64,000 bases of DNA from an uncultured Halieaceae bacterium (GTDB taxonomy: Bacteria; Pseudomonadota; Gammaproteobacteria; Pseudomonadales; Halieaceae). The stretch's first letter is position 1. Every line of letters starts with the position of its first letter. The notes below the pieces were generated by a model. The model saw nothing but the letters and a program-made list of their open reading frames with translations, ran no database searches and had not been told where the DNA came from. This document shows positions 8,603 to 17,585 of this stretch, piece by piece. The translations under genes and the position numbers were made by a program. Location: positions 62,001 through 126,000 of the forward strand of contig CALJGI010000006.1 of the NCBI GenBank assembly GCA_938074045.1, given 5' to 3'.

Positions 8603-11600
8603 TCAGGGCTTTGGAATCGCCTTGGCCATCTCCAGTGTGTACTCCCCGACACTGGTGGAGCCTCCCTGTTGCCAGGCATCAATTTGGGCCTGTGCATCAC
8701 TGATGAAATATACCTGCACAGTGGTTAACTTGCCATTTAGCAGCACAGAGGTGCTCTTGCGATCATAAAAGTTATCGGGATGACCGGGGCCTTTGTAGCC
8801 TTCCAATTGATCCAGTTCCAGTAAGCCGGATTCCGTTACCCGGTACACTTCTCCGTGTACCTGCTGCCCCATGCCCTTGCGGTCCACCAGGGCGGCCAGG
8901 CGATGCAGGAAAGGACAATCCGGGTTTTCGCAATTGGGTTCATTGGGAACGATGAGTGGAAATGCCTGCCGGGTGATCGCCGTACCGACCTTGTCATTGA
9001 GTACATGGGCAAAATCGGGATGATTGGGGAACCCATGCTTCAAGCTGCCATAGGTGAAATACAGAATCTCTGTTTCGGGTTCGGTGCTCAGCGGATTTTC
9101 TGTGGCACCGGTTTCTTCGACCACGCCATGATCCATTGCCCAGTTCTCTATCAGTGCAATGACCTCAGGATCTTCACCGTGTTGATGCACAAATCCCAGA
9201 CAGTCGCTGGCATCAGCACCGGCATCCAGCAGTAGTTTCACCATCCCTGCCGAGTCATTCATTATGGCGACATGCAGAGCGGTGAAGTTGTAGTCGTTGA
9301 GGATATTGAGATCGATGCCACGCTCAATAAGATCCCGGGCAGCCTCGATGTCCGGGATGCCTTTTTCTATGCCACTCTCACTCACTGCGCCCTCGCCACC
9401 GGCGGCATAGTGCAGCAGGGTGTCGCCGGTTTCGTCGGAGCGTATGTTCACACCGACCACGTCCTCGTCGATGGATCGGTAAACCCGCAGCCACTCTCTG
9501 TGATCATTGGCGGCGGCGGCCTGTGCGCCCCAGCGCATCACGCGGGCGGCCTGGTTTTCCAGGTCGCCCAATGCTGCCTGTACGATGGACAAGATTTCTT
9601 CCGGTAGCGCCATCATGCCGGTGCCAATTGTACCGTTGGACAACAAGCCAGAGCGGGGGCCCTCGAAATGTGCCCCCAGGCGCTTGAGCTTGGCAACATT
9701 GTGCTGGGTGGTGATGTTATTCCACATGTGGGTGTTACAGGCGGGGCACAGAATGACTGGCTTGCGCTGGTACTGCCACGCCACGAACACCGAGGTGAGC
9801 ATGCTGTCGGCCACGCCATTGGCAATTTTCCCCATGGTATTGCAGGTTACCGGCGCGACCACTATGCAATCCGCCCAGTCACAAAGCGCCAGGTGCGCGG
9901 CGCGTACCGGCATGCCGAATTCCTCGTAGCGGAAGTTCCATTCGTCATCGTCCCGGTATATATCGCTGGGCTTGATGGTGCCGAGGATTTGCTCCATGCC
10001 GAAATCTTTAAAGAAGTGTTCAGCGGAGGCCGAGGGCACCAGTTTTACGTCGTGGCCGCTGGCCACCAACATGTCTATCAACTGTGGAATCTTGTCTGCA
10101 GCTGAGGACCCGCACGCGCAAAGCAGCACATTTTTACGGTCATCTGCCGGTTCCGTCAGGCCGCCCTTGGGGTAGCCGAAAATATTGTTATCCAGGCTGG
10201 GGGTCTGCACCTTTGAGAGAGCGTGAAACCCTTCTCGTTGCAGCATTTCCTGGAGGGCACCGGAGCGAATCATCTGTACAATTATTTCGGTTTCCCCGAG
10301 ACAGCGACCCTGGAAATACAGGTAGGGCAGGCTGTCTTTGCCGCTTTCCGATATCAGCTGCTGGCGCAGGCGCAGGCTGGAGTGACCCAAACCACCGATA
10401 TCCACGATGTGGAGATCGGTGACGCCAATATTCGACAGCATGGACTTCAACATATAGGACCAGGAGTCATCGTCGCTGTGAAACAGCACCAGTGGGTGTG
10501 CGTGAACCAAGGCATCGAGATCAGCGGCCGCCACAGATTGCTCGTGCACCATGGAGACAAAGGTGGGGTTTTCCCGGCCCTCCAGCGCATCGTATAGGTT
10601 GCAGAAAGGTGTCTGCCATACCTGGGAAGTCGATGAGCTTACGTCCGTAATGGTGACAATCTGGGTTTTTGGATTGAAATCTGTACACACGCACCAGAAA
10701 TCCTTCAGCGGCACAGACTCGTTGTGTTTGGCTTGGGGCTGTGAAATCGCCGAGCAACCCAGCAGCTTGTTGATATCCACATTGATGATGGCGTGGACCT
10801 GTTGATCACCTTTGAGACGACCCAGTTCCTTGAGCAACCATTCCTCGGCGGATTGATTGCCCCGCTCATCATCTTCCATATAGGTCAGAGCGCGACTCAT
10901 CAGCGCTTCTGATTCGACGTGGGAAAGATAGTTTTGGGCAACCCGGGCCAGTTTCTGGGTGCTGGGAATATAAGACAAGGCTTCACTGTGGGGCAGGTTG
11001 GCAGCGCGCATCAATTCGTCGGGGTCGACGTCCATCCGTCCCATCAATCTGATGCTGAGAGACAGTGCACCAAGGCCGCGCAAATTGGTGGTTGAGCGCT
11101 GGAAGAAGGCGGCGATGCGCTTTTTGGATACATCGACATGGCGCGTCATATCAACCGCCGTGACGTCCCGCTGAAACTCGGACAAACGGGTTGCGGCCGC
11201 GTCTCTGGCGGAAAAGCGCATAATGCCGCGTGCCCGCAGCGAACTGGAATCCTTGTCCACCATGGCGTGGTAAAGCCGCTGTACGGTGGTTACCCAGAGT
11301 TTTCCATATTTCTCCGGATGCACATCCATCATGTGGACCAGGCCGGTGCTGGTATTGCATTTGGCAATGAGGGCGAAGTGTCCGCCGCCCATTTGAGGGT
11401 CTCCATGTGCTATACCCACTCCGAAATTGGCCACCAGAATATCGTGTTCACCGCCGACCCGATCAGATTCCTGGATGGCTTTGAGCAGGTGGTGCTCGGT
11501 GGTCAGTTCCTCGTCGAAATAGTGGCATTGCACCTCAATCTGTTCCCGTAAACCACGGCGATAAATATAGGTGCAGGCCACATCGTACATTTCGCCCAGG

Positions 11601-12145
11601 GTAAGCCCGGTGTTTACAACGTATGCTGCGGGCAGATTACAATCCCGAAAAATATCATCTACATGGGTGGGGTAACCCAGCGCTGTCAGGCTTAGTGCCG
11701 CCGCCGTTATGTTGCAGCAGTTGATGGGCTGCTGGAAGTGATGCATGTGTATGTTGACCAGGTCGCCAAACAGAAATGCCATCACATCTTCCCGGCATTC
11801 TGTAGGCAGCGTTGCCCAGCTCTTTTGCGGCAGGGTAGCCAGCAGAGACCCTGCACAGGACTGGGCCTGTATGCTGACGCCTATATCATCGAGCGTCAGG
11901 TATTCCTCGTAAAAATAGTCTCCGGCGGCGGCGCGGGCCACCTCCTGGCCATTGAGCTGAATGGAGACAATACCCCCAAGGACTACATACATGCCGTCCG
12001 TGGGTACGATCTCTTCATCGCTGTACTCCAGCAGGTGGAACAGCGACCGTATAAGATCTATGTCGCGAACATTGGCCAGCCCGGGAAGGGCATCCTGTAC
12101 GGCAAGCCAATGATTATCGGATAGTTCAACATTTTTATGCGTCAT
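8603..12145 (-). CDS. Seven-region fusion: cNMP-like, two phytochelatin-synthase-like, glutaredoxin-like, HFCD flavoprotein, ankyrin, gamma-glutamylcyclotransferase-like
   Basis: I place the start at the ATG at 12145 (1180 residues); an open extension reaches 12259. Regions in order: 30-125 cyclic-nucleotide-binding-like beta roll; 137-310 phytochelatin-synthase-like with C144, H256 and D274, the His-Asp spacing of 18 equal to plant PCS (H162/D180); 350-560 a second PCS-like copy with R356 and D482 at the Cys and His places; 545-640 monothiol-glutaredoxin-like fold without the CGFS cysteine; 670-855 flavin-dependent cysteine decarboxylase (HFCD/PPC-decarboxylase type) with H751, APVTCNT and PACNTHMW; 905-1000 ankyrin-like; 1027-1150 gamma-glutamylcyclotransferase-like with YGSLKHG and E1115. 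All catalytic families concern glutathione, gamma-glutamyl or cysteine chemistry. No signal peptide is visible. The overall function is unknown; domain calls are by motif recognition. Confidence 0.85.
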   Translation of the reverse strand: MTHKNVELSDNHWLAVQDALPGLANVRDIDLIRSLFHLLEYSDEEIVPTDGMYVVLGGIVSIQLNGQEVARAAAGDYFYEEYLTLDDIGVSIQAQSCAGSLLATLPQKSWATLPTECREDVMAFLFGDLVNIHMHHFQQPINCCNITAAALSLTALGYPTHVDDIFRDCNLPAAYVVNTGLTLGEMYDVACTYIYRRGLREQIEVQCHYFDEELTTEHHLLKAIQESDRVGGEHDILVANFGVGIAHGDPQMGGGHFALIAKCNTSTGLVHMMDVHPEKYGKLWVTTVQRLYHAMVDKDSSSLRARGIMRFSARDAAATRLSEFQRDVTAVDMTRHVDVSKKRIAAFFQRSTTNLRGLGALSLSIRLMGRMDVDPDELMRAANLPHSEALSYIPSTQKLARVAQNYLSHVESEALMSRALTYMEDDERGNQSAEEWLLKELGRLKGDQQVHAIINVDINKLLGCSAISQPQAKHNESVPLKDFWCVCTDFNPKTQIVTITDVSSSTSQVWQTPFCNLYDALEGRENPTFVSMVHEQSVAAADLDALVHAHPLVLFHSDDDSWSYMLKSMLSNIGVTDLHIVDIGGLGHSSLRLRQQLISESGKDSLPYLYFQGRCLGETEIIVQMIRSGALQEMLQREGFHALSKVQTPSLDNNIFGYPKGGLTEPADDRKNVLLCACGSSAADKIPQLIDMLVASGHDVKLVPSASAEHFFKDFGMEQILGTIKPSDIYRDDDEWNFRYEEFGMPVRAAHLALCDWADCIVVAPVTCNTMGKIANGVADSMLTSVFVAWQYQRKPVILCPACNTHMWNNITTQHNVAKLKRLGAHFEGPRSGLLSNGTIGTGMMALPEEILSIVQAALGDLENQAARVMRWGAQAAAANDHREWLRVYRSIDEDVVGVNIRSDETGDTLLHYAAGGEGAVSESGIEKGIPDIEAARDLIERGIDLNILNDYNFTALHVAIMNDSAGMVKLLLDAGADASDCLGFVHQHGEDPEVIALIENWAMDHGVVEETGATENPLSTEPETEILYFTYGSLKHGFPNHPDFAHVLNDKVGTAITRQAFPLIVPNEPNCENPDCPFLHRLAALVDRKGMGQQVHGEVYRVTESGLLELDQLEGYKGPGHPDNFYDRKSTSVLLNGKLTTVQVYFISDAQAQIDAWQQGGSTSVGEYTLEMAKAIPKP

Positions 12146-12361
12146 ACAGGTGTCCCACCGCGAACAATTAGAATTGCCATGAAATAGTGTAGCCCATGTC
12201 AGTGAACAGAATCTGCGGTTTTTCCAGGCAGCAGTGATCCGGAATGTCGATCGACCCATGATGAGAAAATGTTGCGCTTGCGGAGGGTGCTGCTACAGTG
12301 TCGGCCTGACAGCTGAGTATCGGTAAAACATAAGGAACGGCTGAACCACCGACCCAGTACC

Positions 12362-13684
12362 ATGAACTCCGAGACTCCGACCGAGAACCACTCATTCCTT
12401 CTGAATGACTTGTTGGGCGTTTACCGCCATGAATATGCGGCGGTGGCGTGGTCTTTTGCGTATTTTTTCTGTGTTCTGTCGTCCTACTATATTTTACGCC
12501 CGGTGCGCGATGCCATGGCGGTGAGTAGTGGCCCCGCGACCATTCCCTATCTATTTATGGGGACCTTTGTGGTGATGATGCTGGCGACACCCATCTTCGG
12601 TTGGGTTGTTTCGCGCTTTCCCCGGCGAATTTTTCTGCCCTGGGTATATGCGTTTTTCGCCTCACATCTGCTTATCTTTTGGGTGATATTTTCCATACTG
12701 GGAGCCAACGTCCAGGAACAGATCTGGCTGGGGCGTATATTTTTCGTTTGGCTCAGTGTCTTCAACCTTTTTGTGGTGTCGGTGTTCTGGAGCTTTATGG
12801 CCGATATCTACACGCGCGAAGAGGGACGCCGGTTGTTTGGGCTTATCACGGCAGGGGGTAGTCTGGGCGCCCTGTTAGGCGGTGCTGTAACCAGCCTTGT
12901 TGTAGTGCACGTAGGCTTCAAAAACCTGCTTCCCCTGGCAGCGCTGATACTGTTGACGGCGATCTTCTGTATTCGGCAGTTGCGTCAGTGGGTGTTGGAT
13001 GAACACGAAAATGATCTGGCCACGACTGTGGAAAGTGAGCGGGCACTTGGCGGCAGTGCGTTGAGCGGTGTCCTGCATGTGATGAAATCGCCCTATTTTA
13101 TGTGTATTGCTCTGACGTCAGTATTGGCCAGTTTGTTGGGCACCGCACTGTACATGTTTGTGGCCGATCTGATTCAGACCAGTATTCCGAATCCGGATGA
13201 GCGCACACGATTCTTTTCCAACATGAACATTGCACAAAATTTTTTCGCCCTGTTTGCGCAGATGTTTTTGGTGAAGCAGGTCGTTGAACGCTTTGGTATT
13301 GGAGTGGCGCTGGCGCTGATGCCAGTGGTTTCTGTTGCCGGATTTATACTCCTGGCACTGGACCCGGTGCTGATTGTGGCTGCCGTTTTGACGGTGGTGC
13401 GCAGAGCGCTGGGTTTCGGGTTTACCAAGCCCTCCACCGATATGTTGTATTCGGTGGTATCGCCTGAGGACAAGTATAAAACCAAAAATTTTATAGACAC
13501 AGCCGTGTATCGTGGCGGCGACGTAGTCGGGACCTGGTCGGTGAAGTTAATGATGGGTTTGGGGGTGGCCGGGGTTTCTGTGGTGATGCTTCCCTTTGCC
13601 ATTCTGTGGGTATTCACCGCCGTCTGGATGGGGCGTGAGTATCGACGTCGAGCCAGCGAATTGAAACGACAGGGCGTGTCCTGA
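12362..13684 (+). CDS. MFS/NTT-type membrane carrier (NTP/NDP exchange translocase-like)
   Basis: A 440-residue protein with about twelve membrane helices. The N-terminal SSYYILRPVRDAMAVSSG motif is typical of the bacterial translocase family related to rickettsial/chlamydial ATP/ADP carriers but common in free-living proteobacteria, where the substrate is unknown. DRPSTDML-like and KYKTKNFIDTAVYRGGD segments near the C-terminus are also characteristic (here KPSTDML). It is divergent from the multidomain thiol protein, with about 215 bases between the starts, so the two may share a control region. A peptide or nucleotide substrate would both be guesses. Confidence 0.75.
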   Translation: MNSETPTENHSFLLNDLLGVYRHEYAAVAWSFAYFFCVLSSYYILRPVRDAMAVSSGPATIPYLFMGTFVVMMLATPIFGWVVSRFPRRIFLPWVYAFFASHLLIFWVIFSILGANVQEQIWLGRIFFVWLSVFNLFVVSVFWSFMADIYTREEGRRLFGLITAGGSLGALLGGAVTSLVVVHVGFKNLLPLAALILLTAIFCIRQLRQWVLDEHENDLATTVESERALGGSALSGVLHVMKSPYFMCIALTSVLASLLGTALYMFVADLIQTSIPNPDERTRFFSNMNIAQNFFALFAQMFLVKQVVERFGIGVALALMPVVSVAGFILLALDPVLIVAAVLTVVRRALGFGFTKPSTDMLYSVVSPEDKYKTKNFIDTAVYRGGDVVGTWSVKLMMGLGVAGVSVVMLPFAILWVFTAVWMGREYRRRASELKRQGVS

Positions 13685-13765
13685 CTCGAACACCCCGAAC
13701 CCACGTTGGTTCAATGTCAGCATACAACCTATAATGAAGCGCACTCAGTAACAGTCTGGAGTCTT

Positions 13766-16357
13766 ATGTATATTTTTTTTCAAATGTTGTTTCTGCTGTT
13801 TACCCTCACCCTGTGGGGTTGTGGCAGCAGTGACTCCGATCGCCCGGAGCCCGCAGAAGATGAGGCGACAGAACAATCTGACGTGACCGGGACGACGGTG
13901 GAACCACCGCTGGAAACCCGCATTGCTCTGGGTGAAGCCTTGTCCTGGGATTTTCAGTCAGCACGCGTTGATGCTTTTCCCGGACACAGACCGGGGCGAG
14001 TCGAGTGTGATCGGGGAACCGGTTGGTTGGTCGAAGACGACACCCTTGAAATCCGTACCGACTCCTGTAATTACGCTTCATTGACCCAGGAAAGCCTGCT
14101 CAATATTCCCGCCGGGACCACACTGGAGTTCGCCCTCAGTCACAGCGATCTGGTGTTCCGCGAAGATGCCACTGCGCACGTGGCGCTGACCATTGCCGGT
14201 GTCACGGTTTGGGAAAAGGAAATAGCCATACCAGCAGAGTCCGCCGTGTTCCGCGAGGATCTGGTGCTTGATTTCGACATTGAGCAGCGTGACAGTATTG
14301 AACTGCATTTGCACAATCATGGCGCTAACGCCTGGACCATTCACGGCCTCGATGCCGTGCTACCCGGGGATGTTGATCCCGAGGCATTTTGTCCGCGTTA
14401 TGACAGTACTTTTGAAGCCATTCAGGCCACGGTTTTCGAGCAAAATAACTGTACGGATTCCCTCTGTCACAGCGGTGAAAGCTCTGCGGGAGGTCTGGAC
14501 CTGAGCGCTGATGTGGCCCACGCCAATCTGGTGGACGCTGCTTCCCTTGCAAGCCCACTGCTGCTGGTGGAACCGCGTTCACCCTCGGCAAGTTTCCTGT
14601 ATCACAAGCTGTCAGCCAAAACCTTCCCCGGGAGTTTTGATATCGCTGGTAGTCCCATGCCAGCCGCTGGAGAGGGGATTTCAGCGGGCCAACTCGAAGC
14701 CTTACGGTTGTGGATAGAGGCGGGAGCACCGGCTGATGGTTCAGTGGGAGACACGCTGGGACGAGGTGAGGACGAAATTGAACGACTGTTGGGCGTCTGT
14801 CTGCCAGAAGCCCGGGCCATCAATGTGGCGCCCTTGGCCCCGCCGGAACCCGAACAGGGCTTGCAGTTCACAATGCCGCCACACGAAATCAATGCCGAGA
14901 GCGAGCGAGAAATATGTTTCGCCGTCTACGAGGATTTTCGTGATGACATCCCGGCGCAGTATATGGATGCTTCGCAGACGGTGTTCTATGCCTACAACCA
15001 GGAGGTTCGGGAAGACCCCTTTACCCACCATAATGTATTGTTTTATGCCGGTATCACCGAGGACCTGATTCACGATCCCAGCTTTGGCGAATGGACCTGC
15101 GCCGGCGGAGAGCAGGCTGGTATGAGTTGTGAACCCACTGATACCAGCAGCTGTGGCGCAGGGCGGTGCCGAAGCCAGATCAGTAACAGTGTCGCCTGCA
15201 GGGGCTATGGCCCCGCCAGTGGTCGAGTAGCGCAGGACTCCATCACCGGTGTGAATCGGTTTTCGGTGGGGCTCACCGAGTACGGCCCTGGCTTCTATGA
15301 ACAGATTCCCACCCATGGAATTTTCTACTGGAATTCACACGCCTTCAATCTGACCACCGACGACGCCATGCACGGCGTGTGGCGCAATCTCTACTTTGCG
15401 GATGATCGCCGATTCAATGCGCAGCGGGTTACCGATTCCAGGCACATTTTCGCTGGAGCTGGAACACCGCCCTTCACACGCCAGGAAGTCTGTCGGGAGC
15501 ATGTTCTGGACCAGGGCGATGCACTGGTGCAGATAGCATCCCATACCCACAAGCGCGGCGAGCGGTTCACCATCGCATTAAAGGGATCTGACCCGTTTTA
15601 TGAAACGTTGACATATGACGAGCCGTTGATCATGAATTTCTCGCCGCCCTGGGAATTTCCCGATGAGGACGCAGACTCCCGGACCCTGGTCTACTGTGCG
15701 GTGTATAACAACGGCCTGAATCCAGACGACAGTTTTAACGTCGATACCGTAACGCGGAAATCGCGCAAGCCCTCCCGCAGTTTCTGTCAGCCCACGCATT
15801 GCGCCGAGGGTATGGTCGGGCAGCCCTGTAGTGACGAAGATCATGCTTCCTGTGACAGCAGTCCCGGTGCCGGCGACGGCATGTGTGATGCCTGTCCGAT
15901 TTCTGCCGGCATCACCAGTGATGACGAGATGTTTGTGCTGATCGCAGGCAAGGTAGCCAATTATGCGGCTGTGCTGGCCAACCAGGGGCCGTCGTTGGGT
16001 ATCAAGCACCCGCTTGAGGGACAGAGATTTGCGACGGGGGAAACCTTCAGTCTGTCCCTGGAAGTCATCAATTTTACGCTGGAGGAGCCGGAGGCGCATA
16101 GCCACGGCGGTGGCCATGCCAGCGATCACCCGGAGAGCAGTGAAGATCACTCCCAGGTTAACCGAGGTCACTACCACGTGTATCTGGATTCGGATAACGA
16201 TGACGATGCCCATGTAACCGAATGGGCGAGTATTCTGGAGTACACGCTGCCGGCGGATATCGAGCCGGGTGAACATGTGCTGCGCGTGAGCCTGCGGGCA
16301 CCCGATCACCACGCTGTGGGGGTTGAAGCCAGCGTCACCATTGTCATCACACCCTGA
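13766..16357 (+). CDS. Copper type II ascorbate-dependent monooxygenase-like lipoprotein with cysteine-rich inserts
   Basis: The ATG at 13766 has GGAG nine bases upstream and begins a lipoprotein signal with Cys at residue 19 (863 residues). Residues 210-325 carry a cytochrome-like segment with CX4CH (C229, C234, H235). From about 375 the protein resembles peptidylglycine/dopamine monooxygenases: HH at 421-422 and H525 for the first copper, HTH at 593-595 and Met722 in TSDDEM for the second. Two cysteine-rich inserts (about 445-480 and 675-712) resemble repeats of Myxococcota secreted proteins. A His-rich stretch (778-803) precedes the C-terminal beta domain. Probably membrane-anchored in the periplasm; substrate unknown. 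Confidence 0.75.
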   Translation: MYIFFQMLFLLFTLTLWGCGSSDSDRPEPAEDEATEQSDVTGTTVEPPLETRIALGEALSWDFQSARVDAFPGHRPGRVECDRGTGWLVEDDTLEIRTDSCNYASLTQESLLNIPAGTTLEFALSHSDLVFREDATAHVALTIAGVTVWEKEIAIPAESAVFREDLVLDFDIEQRDSIELHLHNHGANAWTIHGLDAVLPGDVDPEAFCPRYDSTFEAIQATVFEQNNCTDSLCHSGESSAGGLDLSADVAHANLVDAASLASPLLLVEPRSPSASFLYHKLSAKTFPGSFDIAGSPMPAAGEGISAGQLEALRLWIEAGAPADGSVGDTLGRGEDEIERLLGVCLPEARAINVAPLAPPEPEQGLQFTMPPHEINAESEREICFAVYEDFRDDIPAQYMDASQTVFYAYNQEVREDPFTHHNVLFYAGITEDLIHDPSFGEWTCAGGEQAGMSCEPTDTSSCGAGRCRSQISNSVACRGYGPASGRVAQDSITGVNRFSVGLTEYGPGFYEQIPTHGIFYWNSHAFNLTTDDAMHGVWRNLYFADDRRFNAQRVTDSRHIFAGAGTPPFTRQEVCREHVLDQGDALVQIASHTHKRGERFTIALKGSDPFYETLTYDEPLIMNFSPPWEFPDEDADSRTLVYCAVYNNGLNPDDSFNVDTVTRKSRKPSRSFCQPTHCAEGMVGQPCSDEDHASCDSSPGAGDGMCDACPISAGITSDDEMFVLIAGKVANYAAVLANQGPSLGIKHPLEGQRFATGETFSLSLEVINFTLEEPEAHSHGGGHASDHPESSEDHSQVNRGHYHVYLDSDNDDDAHVTEWASILEYTLPADIEPGEHVLRVSLRAPDHHAVGVEASVTIVITP

Positions 16358-16367
16358 AGCCTCAGCC

Positions 16368-17567
16368 ATGACAGCGAAGCACTTTCCGGATATCGACTTT
16401 GGTAGCTACCACGAGCAGGAACTACCCCAATTGCTGGCCGGCGGTCGGGGACAGCTGGCAGCCGGTGCGGCAAGGGGATTGAAGCCACTTGCCATTCGAA
16501 TCGGGGATCGCGCCTTCACTTATCTGATATCCGCTGACCAGATTGATATCCGAGAGGGGCAAGAGCTGGCGGAAACAGTCATTGAGCTCCGCCCCGAACA
16601 CTGGTCCGATCTGGTTAATGATCTGGAGAGCGCTCCCGGGTTGATTTATAACAATTTGCTGGTCTCCAGCGAAGGAGACAAATTTCAGTTTATGAGATGG
16701 GAGCCGGCCCTGCGTGCTCTGTACAGGGGTATTCCCCCGTATGAAGCGGCCATGGCTGAGCTGAGTGATCGCCATGGGAATGACCTTGCCCTGGACGCTG
16801 AGTTCCACCTGACGGACCGCGATGAGGACATGGCTGATTTTCTGGAGGCGGCCGGGTATTTACTGATCAAATCAGTGTTTTCCCCCGCTGAGCTGGAGGT
16901 TTTCCGGGAGCAGTCTGAGCTGCTGCGGGCGGATGCCAGGCCGGGAGATAATATTTCCTGGTGGGGTAAGGACCGTGAGGGTGAAACGGTAGTGACTCGA
17001 GTGCTGAAGGCCGCCAATCAACCCGCTTTCCGCGGTTTGTATGAGGACGAGCGCATCGCTCGTCTGGGGGCTTTGCCACCCTATGATCTGCACCCCTGGG
17101 GCGAAGGCCGTGTCGATGGCGTCACAGTAGTCTTCAAAAATTCGGGTATGGTCGAGGGATTGTCAGATTTACCCTGGCATCGGGATTGCGGCATGGGAGG
17201 GCACGCGATCACCTGTCCGCAGACCGTTCTTAGTATTTATCTCTATGACGCGTCGCCTGAACTTGGTCCGCTGTTGTTTCTGCCGGGTTCTCATCGAGCT
17301 TGCATAGGCTTTTTTGATCCGGATGAAGCGGGGGCACCCCAGGGTGTCACCGTGGCGGCCAAGGCCGGTGATGTGACCTTGCATTACAGCGATGTGATGC
17401 ATGCCGCTCCTTCACCCACCGCTGCACAGGGGCCCTATCGCCAGAGCGTCTTGCTTAATTTCGCGCCGCAATACGAGCAACATCGCGGTGGTCGCCATTA
17501 CAATGATGTGCTGCTCGAGAACAGCGAAGACGGGCAGGTGGAGCATATGCGCAAGAAAGCGCGCTGA
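16368..17567 (+). CDS. Phytanoyl-CoA dioxygenase-family protein with SCP2-like N-terminus
   Basis: A 399-residue protein from the ATG at 16368 (a TTG further upstream would overlap the previous gene). Residues about 20-125 look like a sterol-carrier-protein-2 type lipid-binding fold. Residues 150-390 are a PhyH-type Fe(II)/2-oxoglutarate dioxygenase with WHRDCG giving His271 and Asp273, distal His345 in MHAAPSP and Arg358 for 2-oxoglutarate. FLPGSHR between them is typical. It starts ten bases after the copper-monooxygenase-like gene and is likely co-transcribed. Hydroxylation of a lipid-like or CoA-linked substrate is plausible but not shown. Confidence 0.8.
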   Translation: MTAKHFPDIDFGSYHEQELPQLLAGGRGQLAAGAARGLKPLAIRIGDRAFTYLISADQIDIREGQELAETVIELRPEHWSDLVNDLESAPGLIYNNLLVSSEGDKFQFMRWEPALRALYRGIPPYEAAMAELSDRHGNDLALDAEFHLTDRDEDMADFLEAAGYLLIKSVFSPAELEVFREQSELLRADARPGDNISWWGKDREGETVVTRVLKAANQPAFRGLYEDERIARLGALPPYDLHPWGEGRVDGVTVVFKNSGMVEGLSDLPWHRDCGMGGHAITCPQTVLSIYLYDASPELGPLLFLPGSHRACIGFFDPDEAGAPQGVTVAAKAGDVTLHYSDVMHAAPSPTAAQGPYRQSVLLNFAPQYEQHRGGRHYNDVLLENSEDGQVEHMRKKAR

Positions 17568-17585
17568 AAAAATCGAGCAAGAATA

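Noticed and set aside
15578..16369. 263-codon minus-strand ORF
   Set aside because: Antisense to the copper-monooxygenase-like gene; no motif, signal or ribosome site.
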